Below the pieces are notes generated by a model. It worked only from the letters and a program-made list of their open reading frames with translations, did not search any database and had not been told where the DNA came from. Below are positions 16,613-24,570 of a stretch of 64,000 bases of DNA, in pieces. Numbering within the stretch: the stretch's first letter is position 1; every line of letters starts with the position of its first letter. Position numbers and translations under genes: made by a program. Source of the stretch: Nocardioides terrigena (lineage in GTDB: Bacteria; Actinomycetota; Actinomycetes; Propionibacteriales; Nocardioidaceae); the NCBI RefSeq assembly GCF_003047265.1, contig NZ_PZYY01000009.1, positions 84,675-148,674 on the forward strand, read 5' to 3'.

Positions 16613-17683
16613 TCAGAGACGGGCAGCGACGGCGTCGCCGACCTCGCTGGTACGACGGGTGGTGCCGGGCGTGCGCTCGGCCAGGTCGGCGAGCACGGCC
16701 GCCTCGACGGCCGCTGCGGCCTCGGGGTGGCCGAGGTGGTCGAGCAGCAGCGAGGTCGAGAGGATCGCGGCGGTGGGGTCGGCCTTCTGCTGGCCCGCGA
16801 TGTCGGGCGCGGAGCCGTGCACGGGCTCGAACATCGACGGCGCCGTCCGGTCGGGGTTGACGTTGCCGGAGGCGGCCAGGCCGATGCCACCGGTGATGGC
16901 GGCGGCCAGGTCGGTGATGATGTCGCCGAAGAGGTTGTCGGTGACGATCACGTCGAAGCGGCTCGGGTTGACCGTCATGTGGATCATCGCGGCGTCGACG
17001 TGCATGTAGTCGGTGGTCACGTCGGGGAACTCGGTGGCGACCTGGTCGAAGATCCGCCACCACACCGAGCCGGCGTGCACGAGCACGTTGGTCTTGTGGA
17101 CCAGCGTGAGGTGCTGCCGCGGGCGCCGCTGGGCGCGGGCGAAGGCGTCGCGGACGACCCGCTCCACGCCGTACGCCGTGTTGACGCTGACCTCGGTGGC
17201 GACCTCGGCCGGGGTGCCGACCCGCAGCACGCCGCCGTTGCCCGTGTAGGGGCCCTCGGTGCCCTCGCGGACCACCACGAAGTCGACCTCGCCCGGGTCC
17301 GCCAGCGGGCTGGGGGTGCCCGGGAAGAGCCGTGACGGCCGCAGGTTGACGTAGTGGTCGAGCTCGAAGCGGAGCCGGAGCAGCAGGCCGCGCTCGAGGA
17401 TGCCGGGCGGCAGGTTCGGGTCGTTGGGCCTGCCACCGACGGCACCGAGCAGGATCGCGTCGTGCTCGCGGATCTCCGCGAGGACGGTGTCCGGCAGCAC
17501 CTCGCCGGTGGCGAGGTAGTTCTCCGCGCCCAGGGAGTAGTGGGTCTGCTCGAACTTCACCGGCACGTCGACGGCCTCGAGGACCTTGAGGGCCTCGGGC
17601 ACGACCTCCTGGCCGATGCCGTCGCCGGGGATGACGGCGAGGGTGACGGTGCCGGACGGGGTGCTGGTGGTGTCGGTGCTCAT
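16613..17683 (-). CDS. leuB: 3-isopropylmalate dehydrogenase
   Basis: A 356-residue NAD-dependent beta-decarboxylating dehydrogenase oxidising 3-isopropylmalate in leucine synthesis. Motifs include VIPGDGIGQEVVPEAL at the N terminus, the substrate loop with LLLRLRFELDHYVNLRP, VVREGTEGPYTG, and VTDNLFGDIITDLAAAI for metal and substrate binding. ATG 17683 is preceded by TAGATT with 7 nt spacing, giving a possible leaderless promoter that overlaps the stop of the upstream 45-aa gene. Longer readings upstream lack support. An attenuator-like leader lies 370 nt upstream. Confidence 0.94.
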   Translation of the reverse strand: MSTDTTSTPSGTVTLAVIPGDGIGQEVVPEALKVLEAVDVPVKFEQTHYSLGAENYLATGEVLPDTVLAEIREHDAILLGAVGGRPNDPNLPPGILERGLLLRLRFELDHYVNLRPSRLFPGTPSPLADPGEVDFVVVREGTEGPYTGNGGVLRVGTPAEVATEVSVNTAYGVERVVRDAFARAQRRPRQHLTLVHKTNVLVHAGSVWWRIFDQVATEFPDVTTDYMHVDAAMIHMTVNPSRFDVIVTDNLFGDIITDLAAAITGGIGLAASGNVNPDRTAPSMFEPVHGSAPDIAGQQKADPTAAILSTSLLLDHLGHPEAAAAVEAAVLADLAERTPGTTRRTSEVGDAVAARL

Positions 17684-17693
17684 GCCCGCGAAT

Positions 17694-17831
17694 CTAGTTG
17701 TCGTCGGGCAGGCGCCCGCCGTTGTCTCGCAGGTCAAGCGAGGCCTGGACGGCGGCCGTGGTGGCCTCCAGGCTGCGCGGGTTGTCCGGGTTGTGGCTGG
17801 CGGGGCCCCAGTCGGGGTACATGTCGTACAT
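17694..17831 (-). CDS. 45-residue small protein upstream of leuB
   Basis: An open frame starting MYDMYPDWGPASHNPDNPRS and ending GGRLPDDN. It has GGAG seven nt before ATG 17831 and stops 10 nt before leuB. Composition is polar and acidic, with no membrane segment, signal or Cys motif. Codon third positions are strongly G/C, as in real genes of this genome. I do not recognise the family. It lies in the leuB transcription unit downstream of the Leu/Val/Ile leader, so a role linked to BCAA synthesis is possible but unproven. Confidence 0.6.
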   Translation of the reverse strand: MYDMYPDWGPASHNPDNPRSLEATTAAVQASLDLRDNGGRLPDDN

Positions 17832-18009
17832 GGCGGTCTCCGTGTCGGTCGCGTGAAGTCGTCAGGGTCGGGTGGTGCGGCCCGACGCCCCGGGCGGGGG
17901 CGACGACGACTCGTGGATCACACGAGGGCGATGACCAGCGGACTGCGGATCGCGCGAGATGAGCTGGGAGCGAGTCCGCCGCGGGGCGTCAGGGCCTGGA
18001 ACTTCTGTT

Positions 18010-18053
18010 CCGAGGCCACTGCAACGCCGAACACCGCGGCGAGGTGGCCTCGG
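18010..18053 (-). promoter_or_regulatory. hairpin after the leuB-unit leader peptide
   Basis: On the minus strand CCGAGGCCAC and GTGGCCTCGG pair perfectly (10 bp) around a 24-nt loop that begins right after the leader peptide stop. A small GGAAC/GTTCC hairpin follows. There is no T run, so it may act as a pause, a Rho-dependent or an antiterminator element rather than a simple terminator. Confidence 0.55.
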
Positions 18054-18098
18054 TCAGGCCCCGCCGCGGCAGTCGATGAGTACGAGCTGGCTCCGCAT
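18054..18098 (-). CDS. leader peptide MRSQLVLIDCRGGA
   Basis: A 14-codon frame with Leu-Val-Leu-Ile in a row (CTC GTA CTC ATC); GTA is rare in this genome. TACGGT lies 10 nt upstream of the ATG, giving a nearly leaderless short transcript start. The peptide is followed at once by a strong hairpin, then the 45-aa gene and leuB on the same strand. This is the expected design of a branched-chain amino acid attenuator. No function of the peptide itself is implied. Confidence 0.7.
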   Translation of the reverse strand: MRSQLVLIDCRGGA

Positions 18099-18201
18099 GG
18101 TGAGACCGACCGTACGCCGCGCCCCGCGGGAGCGCACCGGGAAATGGCGAACCGCTCACGATGCGAGACGACAGCGTCGCCGTGACAGACTCGGCGGCCT
18201 C

Positions 18202-18768
18202 ATGAGTGCCCCACCCGACCTTCCCGAGATCGTGTCCCGTGCCTTCGACGTGTCCCGCAAGGCGGGCTACGTCTCCTTCTGCCGCAACGAGACCGGCCGG
18301 CTGCTGGCGACCCTGGCCGCCACCCGGGGCGGCACCCTCGCCGAGTTCGGCACCGGTTGCGGCGTCGGCACCGCCTGGCTGCGGAGCGGCGTGCGCAACG
18401 GCGCCCACATCCTCACCGCCGAGCGCGACCCGCGACTGGCGACCGCCGCGGCCGAGATCTTCCGCGAGGACGACCACGTCGAGGTGCTCGAGGCCGACTG
18501 GTCGCTGCTGCACGAGCGCGGCCCCTACTCGCTCATCTTCCTCGACAGCGGCGAGCCCGAGGCGGTGCGCGTGGACGCCGTGGTCGACCTCCTCGAGCCG
18601 GGCGGCATCGTCGTGCTCGACGACTTCACCCCCTGCGAGATGTGGCCGCCCATCACCTACGGGCGGGTCGACACCCTGCGCGAGGAGTGGCTCACCGACG
18701 AGCGCTTCACCGCGGTCGAGGTGATGATCGCGCCAGACGCGTCAGCCCTGATCGCCACGCGGCGCTGA
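18202..18768 (+). CDS. class I SAM-dependent methyltransferase, O-methyltransferase-like
   Basis: A 188-residue protein with a Rossmann-type SAM site: LAEFGTGCGVGTAWL (about residues 49-63) is motif I, TAERDPRL follows, and the acidic LIFLDSGEPEA and VVLDDF strands lie later. The substrate is unknown; the arrangement resembles small O-methyltransferases. ATG 18202 has no clear Shine-Dalgarno. It is divergent from the leuB leader; the 370-nt gap between 17832 and 18201 holds only that leader and its hairpin. It overlaps the convergent YczE-like gene by 27 bases. Confidence 0.78.
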   Translation: MSAPPDLPEIVSRAFDVSRKAGYVSFCRNETGRLLATLAATRGGTLAEFGTGCGVGTAWLRSGVRNGAHILTAERDPRLATAAAEIFREDDHVEVLEADWSLLHERGPYSLIFLDSGEPEAVRVDAVVDLLEPGGIVVLDDFTPCEMWPPITYGRVDTLREEWLTDERFTAVEVMIAPDASALIATRR

Positions 18769-19419
18769 CACGTCGACCGTGCACCATGGCAGCATGTGCT
18801 GGGCCAGCGGGCCGATGGCGAGCGCGTAGAGCACGGTGCCCACGCCGAGCGCTCCCCCGAGCAGCAGGCCGATGACCACCACGGTCACCTCGAGGCCGGT
18901 GCGCACCAGGCGCAGCGACCACCCGGTGCGCCGGGCGAGGCCGGTCATCAGCCCGTCGCGCGGGCCCCGGCCGAACTGCGAGCCGATGTAGAGCGCGGTG
19001 GCCAGTCCGTTGAGGACGATGCCGCCGAGCATCAGCGCCACCCGCAGCCCGAGGGAGTCGGGCTCCGCGAGCACCGCGAGGGTCGCGTCGGCGGCGACCC
19101 CGACCATCAGCGCGTTGGCGACGGTGCCGATGCCGGGCTTCTCACGCAGCGGGATCCACAGCAGCAGCACCAGGAAGCTGAACAACACGACGGCCTGCCC
19201 GATCGTCATCGGCACGTGCAGGATGAAGCCGGAGTGCAGCACGTCCCACGGCGCCAGGCCGAGCGCCCCGCGCACCATCATGGCCAGCGACGCGCCGTAC
19301 AGCGCGAGGCCGAGGAACAGCTGCGGGAGGCGACGGCCGAGACGCCCGGCGCGGAGCTGGGCGACGGGACCGAGGTCGACGAGGGCGGGCCGGAGCCGGG
19401 GCGTGGTGGTGCTGCTCAT
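18742..19419 (-). CDS. YczE/YitT family membrane protein
   Basis: A 225-residue integral membrane protein with about five hydrophobic helices. LYGASLAMMVRGALGLAPWDV near the N terminus and GSQFGRGPRDGLMTGLARRTG in the middle are conserved in the YczE branch. It is probably a transporter of unknown substrate. It is divergent from a MocR-type regulator, an arrangement known from YczR-YczE pairs, so the regulator probably controls it through the ATTGGC/GCCAAT repeat between them. Confidence 0.82.
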   Translation of the reverse strand: MSSTTTPRLRPALVDLGPVAQLRAGRLGRRLPQLFLGLALYGASLAMMVRGALGLAPWDVLHSGFILHVPMTIGQAVVLFSFLVLLLWIPLREKPGIGTVANALMVGVAADATLAVLAEPDSLGLRVALMLGGIVLNGLATALYIGSQFGRGPRDGLMTGLARRTGWSLRLVRTGLEVTVVVIGLLLGGALGVGTVLYALAIGPLAQHMLPWCTVDVSAPRGDQG

Positions 19420-19438
19420 GAGGACCAGTGTGCCGACA

Positions 19439-19463
19439 ATTGGCCTTCTCCTCGATAGCCAAT
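19439..19463. promoter_or_regulatory. inverted repeat, candidate MocR operator
   Basis: ATTGGC (19439-19444) and GCCAAT (19458-19463) are perfect inverted arms 13 nt apart in the 62-nt space between the divergent YczE-like and MocR-like genes. It is the only clear symmetry there and is well placed to control both promoters. Confidence 0.55.
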
Positions 19464-19481
19464 CGTGGGACAGTGGCCTGC

Positions 19482-20924
19482 ATGAGCCGGACCATCACCG
19501 CCGCCCGCGTGGCCACCCTCGTCGGGACCCTCGGGTCGGACGACCGCCCGCTGTACGTCGAGCTCGCCGAGCAGCTGCGGCTGCTCATCGGCGAGGGCCG
19601 GATCCCCGCGGCCACCCGGCTGCCCAGCGAGCGCGAGCTCACGGCGGCGCTGGGCGTCAGCCGGACGACCATCACCCGGGCGTACGCCGAGCTGCGCGAG
19701 CGTGACTATGCCGAGTCGCGGCGCGGCTCCGGCACCGTCACCCGGCTGCCGCTGCGGGCCGAGTCGGTCACCGACCGGGTCTTCGCCCCGTGGTCGCAGG
19801 ACCCCGACGTCATCGACCTCAACTGCGCCGCACCGAGCGCCCCGGCCGGCGTCGCTGCGGCGTACGACGCGGCGGTCGGCGAGCTGCCGGCGTACCTCTC
19901 CAGCCACGGCTACTACCCCGCCGGTCTCCCCCGCCTCCAGGCCGCGGTCGCGGCGACGTACGACGAGCGGGGGCTGCCCACCACGCCGGAGCAGATCATC
20001 ATCACGGCGGGCGCGCTGGGCGCCGCGGCGATCGTCGCGCAGGCGCTCACCGCCCCCGGCGACCGGGTGGTCGTCGAGGACCCCGTCTACCCCAACGCCA
20101 CGCAGGCGCTGAGCCACCGCAGCGCCCGGCTCGTGCCAGCGCCGGTCGACCCCGGCGGGTGGGACATCCCGGCCACGGCCGCGATCATCCGCCAGGCCGC
20201 GCCGCGGCTCGCCTACCTGGTGCCGGACTTCCAGAACCCGACGGGCGGCCTGATGAGCGATGCCCAGCGGGAGGAGTACGCCGCCGCGCTGCGCCGCGCC
20301 CGGGTGGTCCCGGTGGTCGACGAGGCCCACCAGGCCCTGGCCCTCGACGGGCAGGAGATGCCGGCGCCGTTCGCGGCGTACCTGCCCGGGACGGTGACGA
20401 TCGGCAGCGCCAGCAAGCAGTTCTGGGGCGGCCTGCGGCTGGGGTGGCTGCGGGTGCCGGAGACGATGGTGCCGCAGCTGCTCCACGCGCGGATGAGCCT
20501 GGACCTGGGCGCCCCGCTGGTCGAGCAGCTCGCGCTGCTGCACCTGCTCGAGCACCGGCACGCCGTGTGGGCGGCCAACCGCGAGCGGCTGCGGACCCAG
20601 CGCGCGGCCCTGCTCGACGGCCTGTCCGACCTCTTGCCGGAGTGGGACTTCGTGCGGCCCGGGGGTGGGCTCGCGGTGTGGTGCCGGCTGCCGCAGCCCC
20701 GGGCGTCGGCCCTGGTCTCCGAGGCCGAGCGGCGCGGGGTCGTCGTCGCCGCGGGCCGGGTCTTCGCCGTGGAGGGCGGGCTCGAGCACCATGTGCGGAT
20801 CCCCTGGACCCGGTCGACCGACGAGCTGGAGGTCGCGGTGGAGCGGCTCCGGGGCGCGTGGGACGTGGTGGCCCAAGGCCGCGGGGGCGACGGCGGGGCG
20901 GCGGACCGCCTCACCGTGGCCTGA
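19482..20924 (+). CDS. MocR family regulator (GntR-type HTH fused to aminotransferase fold)
   Basis: A 480-residue regulator. The N-terminal winged helix (about residues 15-85) contains LPSERELTAALGVSRTTITRAY. The remainder is a fold-type I aminotransferase-like domain with QNPTGG, VDEAHQ and the PLP lysine in GSASKQFWGGLRLGW (about 305). It should use PLP or an amino-PLP adduct as effector. The divergent YczE-type gene suggests the YczR subgroup. ATG 19482 was chosen because it begins the conserved domain and has GACAGT 7 nt upstream. Confidence 0.88.
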   Translation: MSRTITAARVATLVGTLGSDDRPLYVELAEQLRLLIGEGRIPAATRLPSERELTAALGVSRTTITRAYAELRERDYAESRRGSGTVTRLPLRAESVTDRVFAPWSQDPDVIDLNCAAPSAPAGVAAAYDAAVGELPAYLSSHGYYPAGLPRLQAAVAATYDERGLPTTPEQIIITAGALGAAAIVAQALTAPGDRVVVEDPVYPNATQALSHRSARLVPAPVDPGGWDIPATAAIIRQAAPRLAYLVPDFQNPTGGLMSDAQREEYAAALRRARVVPVVDEAHQALALDGQEMPAPFAAYLPGTVTIGSASKQFWGGLRLGWLRVPETMVPQLLHARMSLDLGAPLVEQLALLHLLEHRHAVWAANRERLRTQRAALLDGLSDLLPEWDFVRPGGGLAVWCRLPQPRASALVSEAERRGVVVAAGRVFAVEGGLEHHVRIPWTRSTDELEVAVERLRGAWDVVAQGRGGDGGAADRLTVA

Positions 20925-20927
20925 CGC

Positions 20928-20994
20928 GGGGTAGTCCGTGACGAGGGGACCCCGGAACGAGCTCCGGAGGGGTCCGATCGTCACGGACTACCCC
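20928..20994. terminator. 67-nt nested inverted repeat, probable bidirectional terminator
   Basis: Perfect 17-nt arms GGGGTAGTCCGTGACGA (20928-20944) and its complement (20978-20994) enclose a second repeat, GGACCCC/GGGGTCC, and an inner GGA/TCC. It fills the gap between the convergent MocR gene (stop 20924) and serA (stop 21004). No T run follows on either strand, so termination would rely on the very strong stem. It may instead be a member of a dispersed palindromic repeat family. Confidence 0.65.
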
Positions 20995-21003
20995 AGCAAC
21001 GGG

Positions 21004-22593
21004 TCAGACGAGGTCGACGGCGCGCACCGAGACCGCGTCGATCGCGGCGTCGATCTCGGCCAGGGTCTCGGCCGGGATGGCCGAGTCGACGGACAACGCG
21101 ACCAGCGCCTCGCCGCCCTTGTCGGTGCGCGAGACCTGCATCCCGGCGATGTTGACCGAGGCGTCGCCGAGGATCCGGCCGACGGTGCCGATCATGCCGG
21201 GACGGTCGGCGTAGGTGAAGAACGCCAGGTGGTCGGTCGGCTCGATGTCGATGTCGAAGCCGTTGACCTCGACGATCCGCTCCTTCTGGTTGATGCCGAT
21301 GAGCGTGCCGCTCGCCGACACCTGCGAGCCGTCGGCGAGGGTGCCGCGGATCGTGATGAGGTTGCGGTGGTCGGGGCTCTCGGCCTCGGTGACGAGGCGG
21401 ACGGCGGTGCCGCGCTCGGCCGCGAGGAGGGGCGCGTTCACGTAGGACACCTGGTCCTCGACGATGTCGGAGAAGACGCCCTTGAGGGCGGCCAGCTCGA
21501 GCACCTTGACGTCGTACTCGGTGATCTCGCCGCGGACCTCGACGTCGAGCTGCTGGGCGACCTCGCCGGCCAGCGCGGTGAAGACGCGGCCGAGCTTCTC
21601 GGTGAGAGGGATGCCGGGACGCACGTCCTCGGCGATGACGCCGCCCTGCACGTTGACGGCGTCGGGCACGAGCTCGCCGGAGAGCGCGAGGCGCACGGAC
21701 TTGGCGACGGCGATGCCGGCCTTCTCCTGGGCCTCGTCGGTGGACGCGCCGAGGTGCGGGGTGGCCACGACGTTCTCGAGCTCGAAGAGCGGCGAGTCGG
21801 TGCACGGCTCGGAGGCGAAGACGTCGAGCCCGGCGGCCGCGATCTGGCCGGTCTTCAGCGCGTCGTACAGCGCGGCCTCGTCGACGATGCCACCGCGGGC
21901 GGCGTTGACGAGCACGAGCGAGCCCTTGGCCTTGGCGAGCTGCTCGGCGCCGATGAGACCGACGGTCTCGGGCGTCTTGGGCAGGTGGACGCTCATGAAG
22001 TCGGCCTCGGCGAGCAGGGTGTCGAGGTCGACCAGGCGCACGCCCATCTGGGCGGCGCGGCCGGCCTGGACGTAGGGGTCGTAGGCGATGACCTTCATGC
22101 CGAAGGCCGAGAGGCGCTGGGCGACGAGGACGCCGATGCGGCCCAGGCCGACGATGCCGACGGTCTTCTCGTAGAGCTCGATGCCGGTGTACTTGGAGCG
22201 CTTCCACTCGCCGTTCTTGAGCGCCGCGTGGGCGGGCGAGACGTGGCGGGCGGCGGCGAGCATCAGCGCGACGGCGAGCTCGGCGGCGGAGACGATGTTG
22301 GACGTCGGCGCGTTGACGACCATGACGCCGGCCTGGGTGGAGGCCTTGACGTCGACGTTGTCGAGGCCCACGCCGGCGCGGGCGACGACCTTGAGGTTGC
22401 GCGCGGCGGCGAGCGCCTCGGCGTCGACCTTGGTCGCGGAGCGCACCAGGATCGCGTCGACGTCGGCGATCGCGGGGATGAGCTCGGCGCGGTCGGCACC
22501 GTTGCAGTGGCGGATCTCGAAGTCCGGGCCGAGCGCCTCGACGGTGGCGGGGCTCAGCTCTTCGGCGATGAGTACGACGGGGCGTGAAGTCAC
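21004..22593 (-). CDS. serA: D-3-phosphoglycerate dehydrogenase
   Basis: A 529-residue enzyme committing 3-phosphoglycerate to serine synthesis. The NAD site GLGRIGVLVAQRL (about residues 148-160), the catalytic region LVNAARGGIVDE and PHLGAST are all present. The intervening (ASB) domain and a C-terminal ACT domain (about 455-529) place it in the long type with serine feedback seen in mycobacteria. GTG 22593 follows GAGGAA. A TAGGGT box about 65 nt upstream suggests a transcript with a short untranslated leader. Confidence 0.95.
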   Translation of the reverse strand: MTSRPVVLIAEELSPATVEALGPDFEIRHCNGADRAELIPAIADVDAILVRSATKVDAEALAAARNLKVVARAGVGLDNVDVKASTQAGVMVVNAPTSNIVSAAELAVALMLAAARHVSPAHAALKNGEWKRSKYTGIELYEKTVGIVGLGRIGVLVAQRLSAFGMKVIAYDPYVQAGRAAQMGVRLVDLDTLLAEADFMSVHLPKTPETVGLIGAEQLAKAKGSLVLVNAARGGIVDEAALYDALKTGQIAAAGLDVFASEPCTDSPLFELENVVATPHLGASTDEAQEKAGIAVAKSVRLALSGELVPDAVNVQGGVIAEDVRPGIPLTEKLGRVFTALAGEVAQQLDVEVRGEITEYDVKVLELAALKGVFSDIVEDQVSYVNAPLLAAERGTAVRLVTEAESPDHRNLITIRGTLADGSQVSASGTLIGINQKERIVEVNGFDIDIEPTDHLAFFTYADRPGMIGTVGRILGDASVNIAGMQVSRTDKGGEALVALSVDSAIPAETLAEIDAAIDAVSVRAVDLV

Positions 22594-22723
22594 AGCTGTG
22601 TTCCTCGTGGGTCGGTGCGGGAGGGCCTGCACGACGCTGTGCGTCTCCGACCCTAACCCACCGTCGGTGACGTGCGGACATCGTCTCGGAGGCGATCGGA
22701 CGTCGCGCCGGAGGCCATCGCGC

Positions 22724-23290
22724 TCAGGGCCGGGAGCGGTCCCGGTGGGCCGCGGCCTTGACCCGGTTCTGGCACCGCGTGGAGCAGAAACGACGGCCCC
22801 CGTTGCGCGACGTGTCGGTGAAGACGCGGTCGCAGGGGGCGGCCTCGCAGACCCCAAGCCGACCGCCCCGGTCGCTGCCGAGGGCGAGGGCGAGGCCGGC
22901 GGCGAGGCCGGCCGCCCACCCCCGCGCGACGGTCTGGTCGGGGCCGTGGAAGTGGAGGTCCCAGCCTGTCTCGGTGTGGATGAGCCGGGGGCGGGCCTCC
23001 GTCCGCTCGAGCAGGTCGTTGACCCGCGCGGCGGCGGCGTCGAGGTCCCCGGACGCCGCCGCGACGTACACCGCGCGCACGTCGGCCGCGACCCCGGCCA
23101 GCAGTGCCGCCGTGGCCGGCGACACGGTAGGCCGATAGTCGTCGCGGGTGAGCGCGTCGCGGACCGCCTCCTGCAGCTCCCGGCCCGTCGGTGCCCCGAC
23201 CGGGTCGGTGCCGTCGTGGCCCGGGGTGGTCGCGTTGACCAACGCCACCCCGGCATCGAGAAGAACCGTCACATGACTGTCGAACAACAT
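22724..23290 (-). CDS. CGNR zinc finger protein, putative regulator
   Basis: A 188-residue protein with an N-terminal ABATE-type domain and a C-terminal CGNR zinc finger; four cysteines are seen in the order CEAAPC...CSTRC (about residues 148-173), followed by QNRVKAAAHR. These proteins are treated as stress-linked regulators. It is divergent from an MFS transporter, and TGACTG/CAGTCA elements recur in the intergenic region, so it probably controls that pump. ATG 23290 has AGGAG 11 nt upstream, slightly far. Confidence 0.85.
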   Translation of the reverse strand: MLFDSHVTVLLDAGVALVNATTPGHDGTDPVGAPTGRELQEAVRDALTRDDYRPTVSPATAALLAGVAADVRAVYVAAASGDLDAAAARVNDLLERTEARPRLIHTETGWDLHFHGPDQTVARGWAAGLAAGLALALGSDRGGRLGVCEAAPCDRVFTDTSRNGGRRFCSTRCQNRVKAAAHRDRSRP

Positions 23291-23325
23291 TTGACCAGTC
23301 ACTCCTGTCGTCGTACGGTCACCGC

Positions 23326-24570
23326 ATGATGACTGACGATAACCCAGACACCAGTCACGACGCTCCACTCCCCCGTGCGGTCCGTGCCCTCGTCGCAGCC
23401 CGGGTGGTCAACCGGCTCGGCGCCTTCGCGCTGCCCTTCACCGCGGCGATCCTGGTGCAGGACTTCGGCACGTCGGTGACGACGGCCGGCCTGGTCGTGG
23501 CGTCGTTCGGCCTCGCCTCGATCCCCTCCCGGCTGGCCGGCGGGGTGCTCGCCGACCGGTGGGGACGGCGGCCGACGATGCTGCTCGGGCTCGTGGGCTG
23601 CGCGGTCGCCCAGCTGGCCTTCGCCGCCTCGCCGACGCTGCTCGCTGCCGCGCTGTCGGTCACGCTCCTCGGCCTGGTCTTCGAGCTCTACGAACCGCCC
23701 AGCCAGGCCATCGTCGCGGACCTCTGCCCCCCGGAGCAGCGCCCCCGGGCCTACTCCCTGCTCGGCACCGCGCTCGCCGTGGCCGGCGTCGTCGCCGGGT
23801 TGCTCGCCGCGGGCCTGGCCGCCTTCGACCTGCGCTGGCTGCTGGTGGCCGACGCGGTCTCGTGCCTCGCCGCCGCCGTGGTCGTCGCCGTGGTCGTGCC
23901 GTCGGGGCGCCCGTCGTCGGGCCGCGGCACCGCGGTCGGGAGCCCGTGGCGCGACCGCCGGCTGCTGCTCATGTGGCTGGCCGGCACCGCCTTCGCCACG
24001 CTCTACATGCAGGCGATGGTGGGCCTCCCGCTGACGCTGCTCGAGCGCGGCCTGCCCGCCGGGCGGATGGGGTGGCTGCTGGCCGTCTCCGCGCTGGTCA
24101 TGGTGCTGGCCCAGCGGGCCACCCGCGGCTGGTCACCGACTCCGTTCCGCGCGATGGCCGTCGGATACGCCCTGCTCGCGGTCGGGATGGGCCTGGCCGG
24201 GGTCGCCGACGCCACGGCCGGCTTCGTGGTGGCCGTGGCGATCTGGAGCGTGGGCGACCTGCTCCTGCTCGGGCACCCCTTCGCGGTGGTCGCGGGGCTC
24301 GCGCCGCAGGGAGGCAGCGCGCGCTACCTCGCGGCGTACGGCACCTGCTGGGGCGCCGCCTCGGTCATCGCCCCCCTGGTCGGGACGCGACTGCTCGCGA
24401 TCGACCCGGCGTGGCTGTGGGGCTGCTCGGCCGCGATGGCACTGGCGCTCGCGGTCCTGCAGCCCCTGCTCGGTCGGGCGGTGGCGTCAGCCGCCGACGC
24501 GGGCGACCTCGTCGGCGACCGGGGTGTCTCCGGAGACGAGGTCCCACTGGGCGCCGATGCCCGCACCTGA
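23326..24570 (+). CDS. MFS transporter (drug efflux-like)
   Basis: A 414-residue protein with about twelve membrane helices. The loop 2-3 motif GGVLADRWGRRPT (about residues 72-84) is the MFS signature, and the sequence resembles 12-helix multidrug exporters. ATG 23326 has TACGGT 6 nt upstream (leaderless). It pairs with the divergent CGNR regulator. The last 28 codons after the final helix overlap the convergent NAD(P)-binding gene by 84 bases, which is unusually long; this tail is polar and may not be needed. Confidence 0.85.
   Translation: MMTDDNPDTSHDAPLPRAVRALVAARVVNRLGAFALPFTAAILVQDFGTSVTTAGLVVASFGLASIPSRLAGGVLADRWGRRPTMLLGLVGCAVAQLAFAASPTLLAAALSVTLLGLVFELYEPPSQAIVADLCPPEQRPRAYSLLGTALAVAGVVAGLLAAGLAAFDLRWLLVADAVSCLAAAVVVAVVVPSGRPSSGRGTAVGSPWRDRRLLLMWLAGTAFATLYMQAMVGLPLTLLERGLPAGRMGWLLAVSALVMVLAQRATRGWSPTPFRAMAVGYALLAVGMGLAGVADATAGFVVAVAIWSVGDLLLLGHPFAVVAGLAPQGGSARYLAAYGTCWGAASVIAPLVGTRLLAIDPAWLWGCSAAMALALAVLQPLLGRAVASAADAGDLVGDRGVSGDEVPLGADART

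Noticed and set aside
22594..22723. Riboswitch or attenuator upstream of serA
   Set aside because: The short leader shows only a minor hairpin, no amino-acid-rich leader peptide and no terminator.
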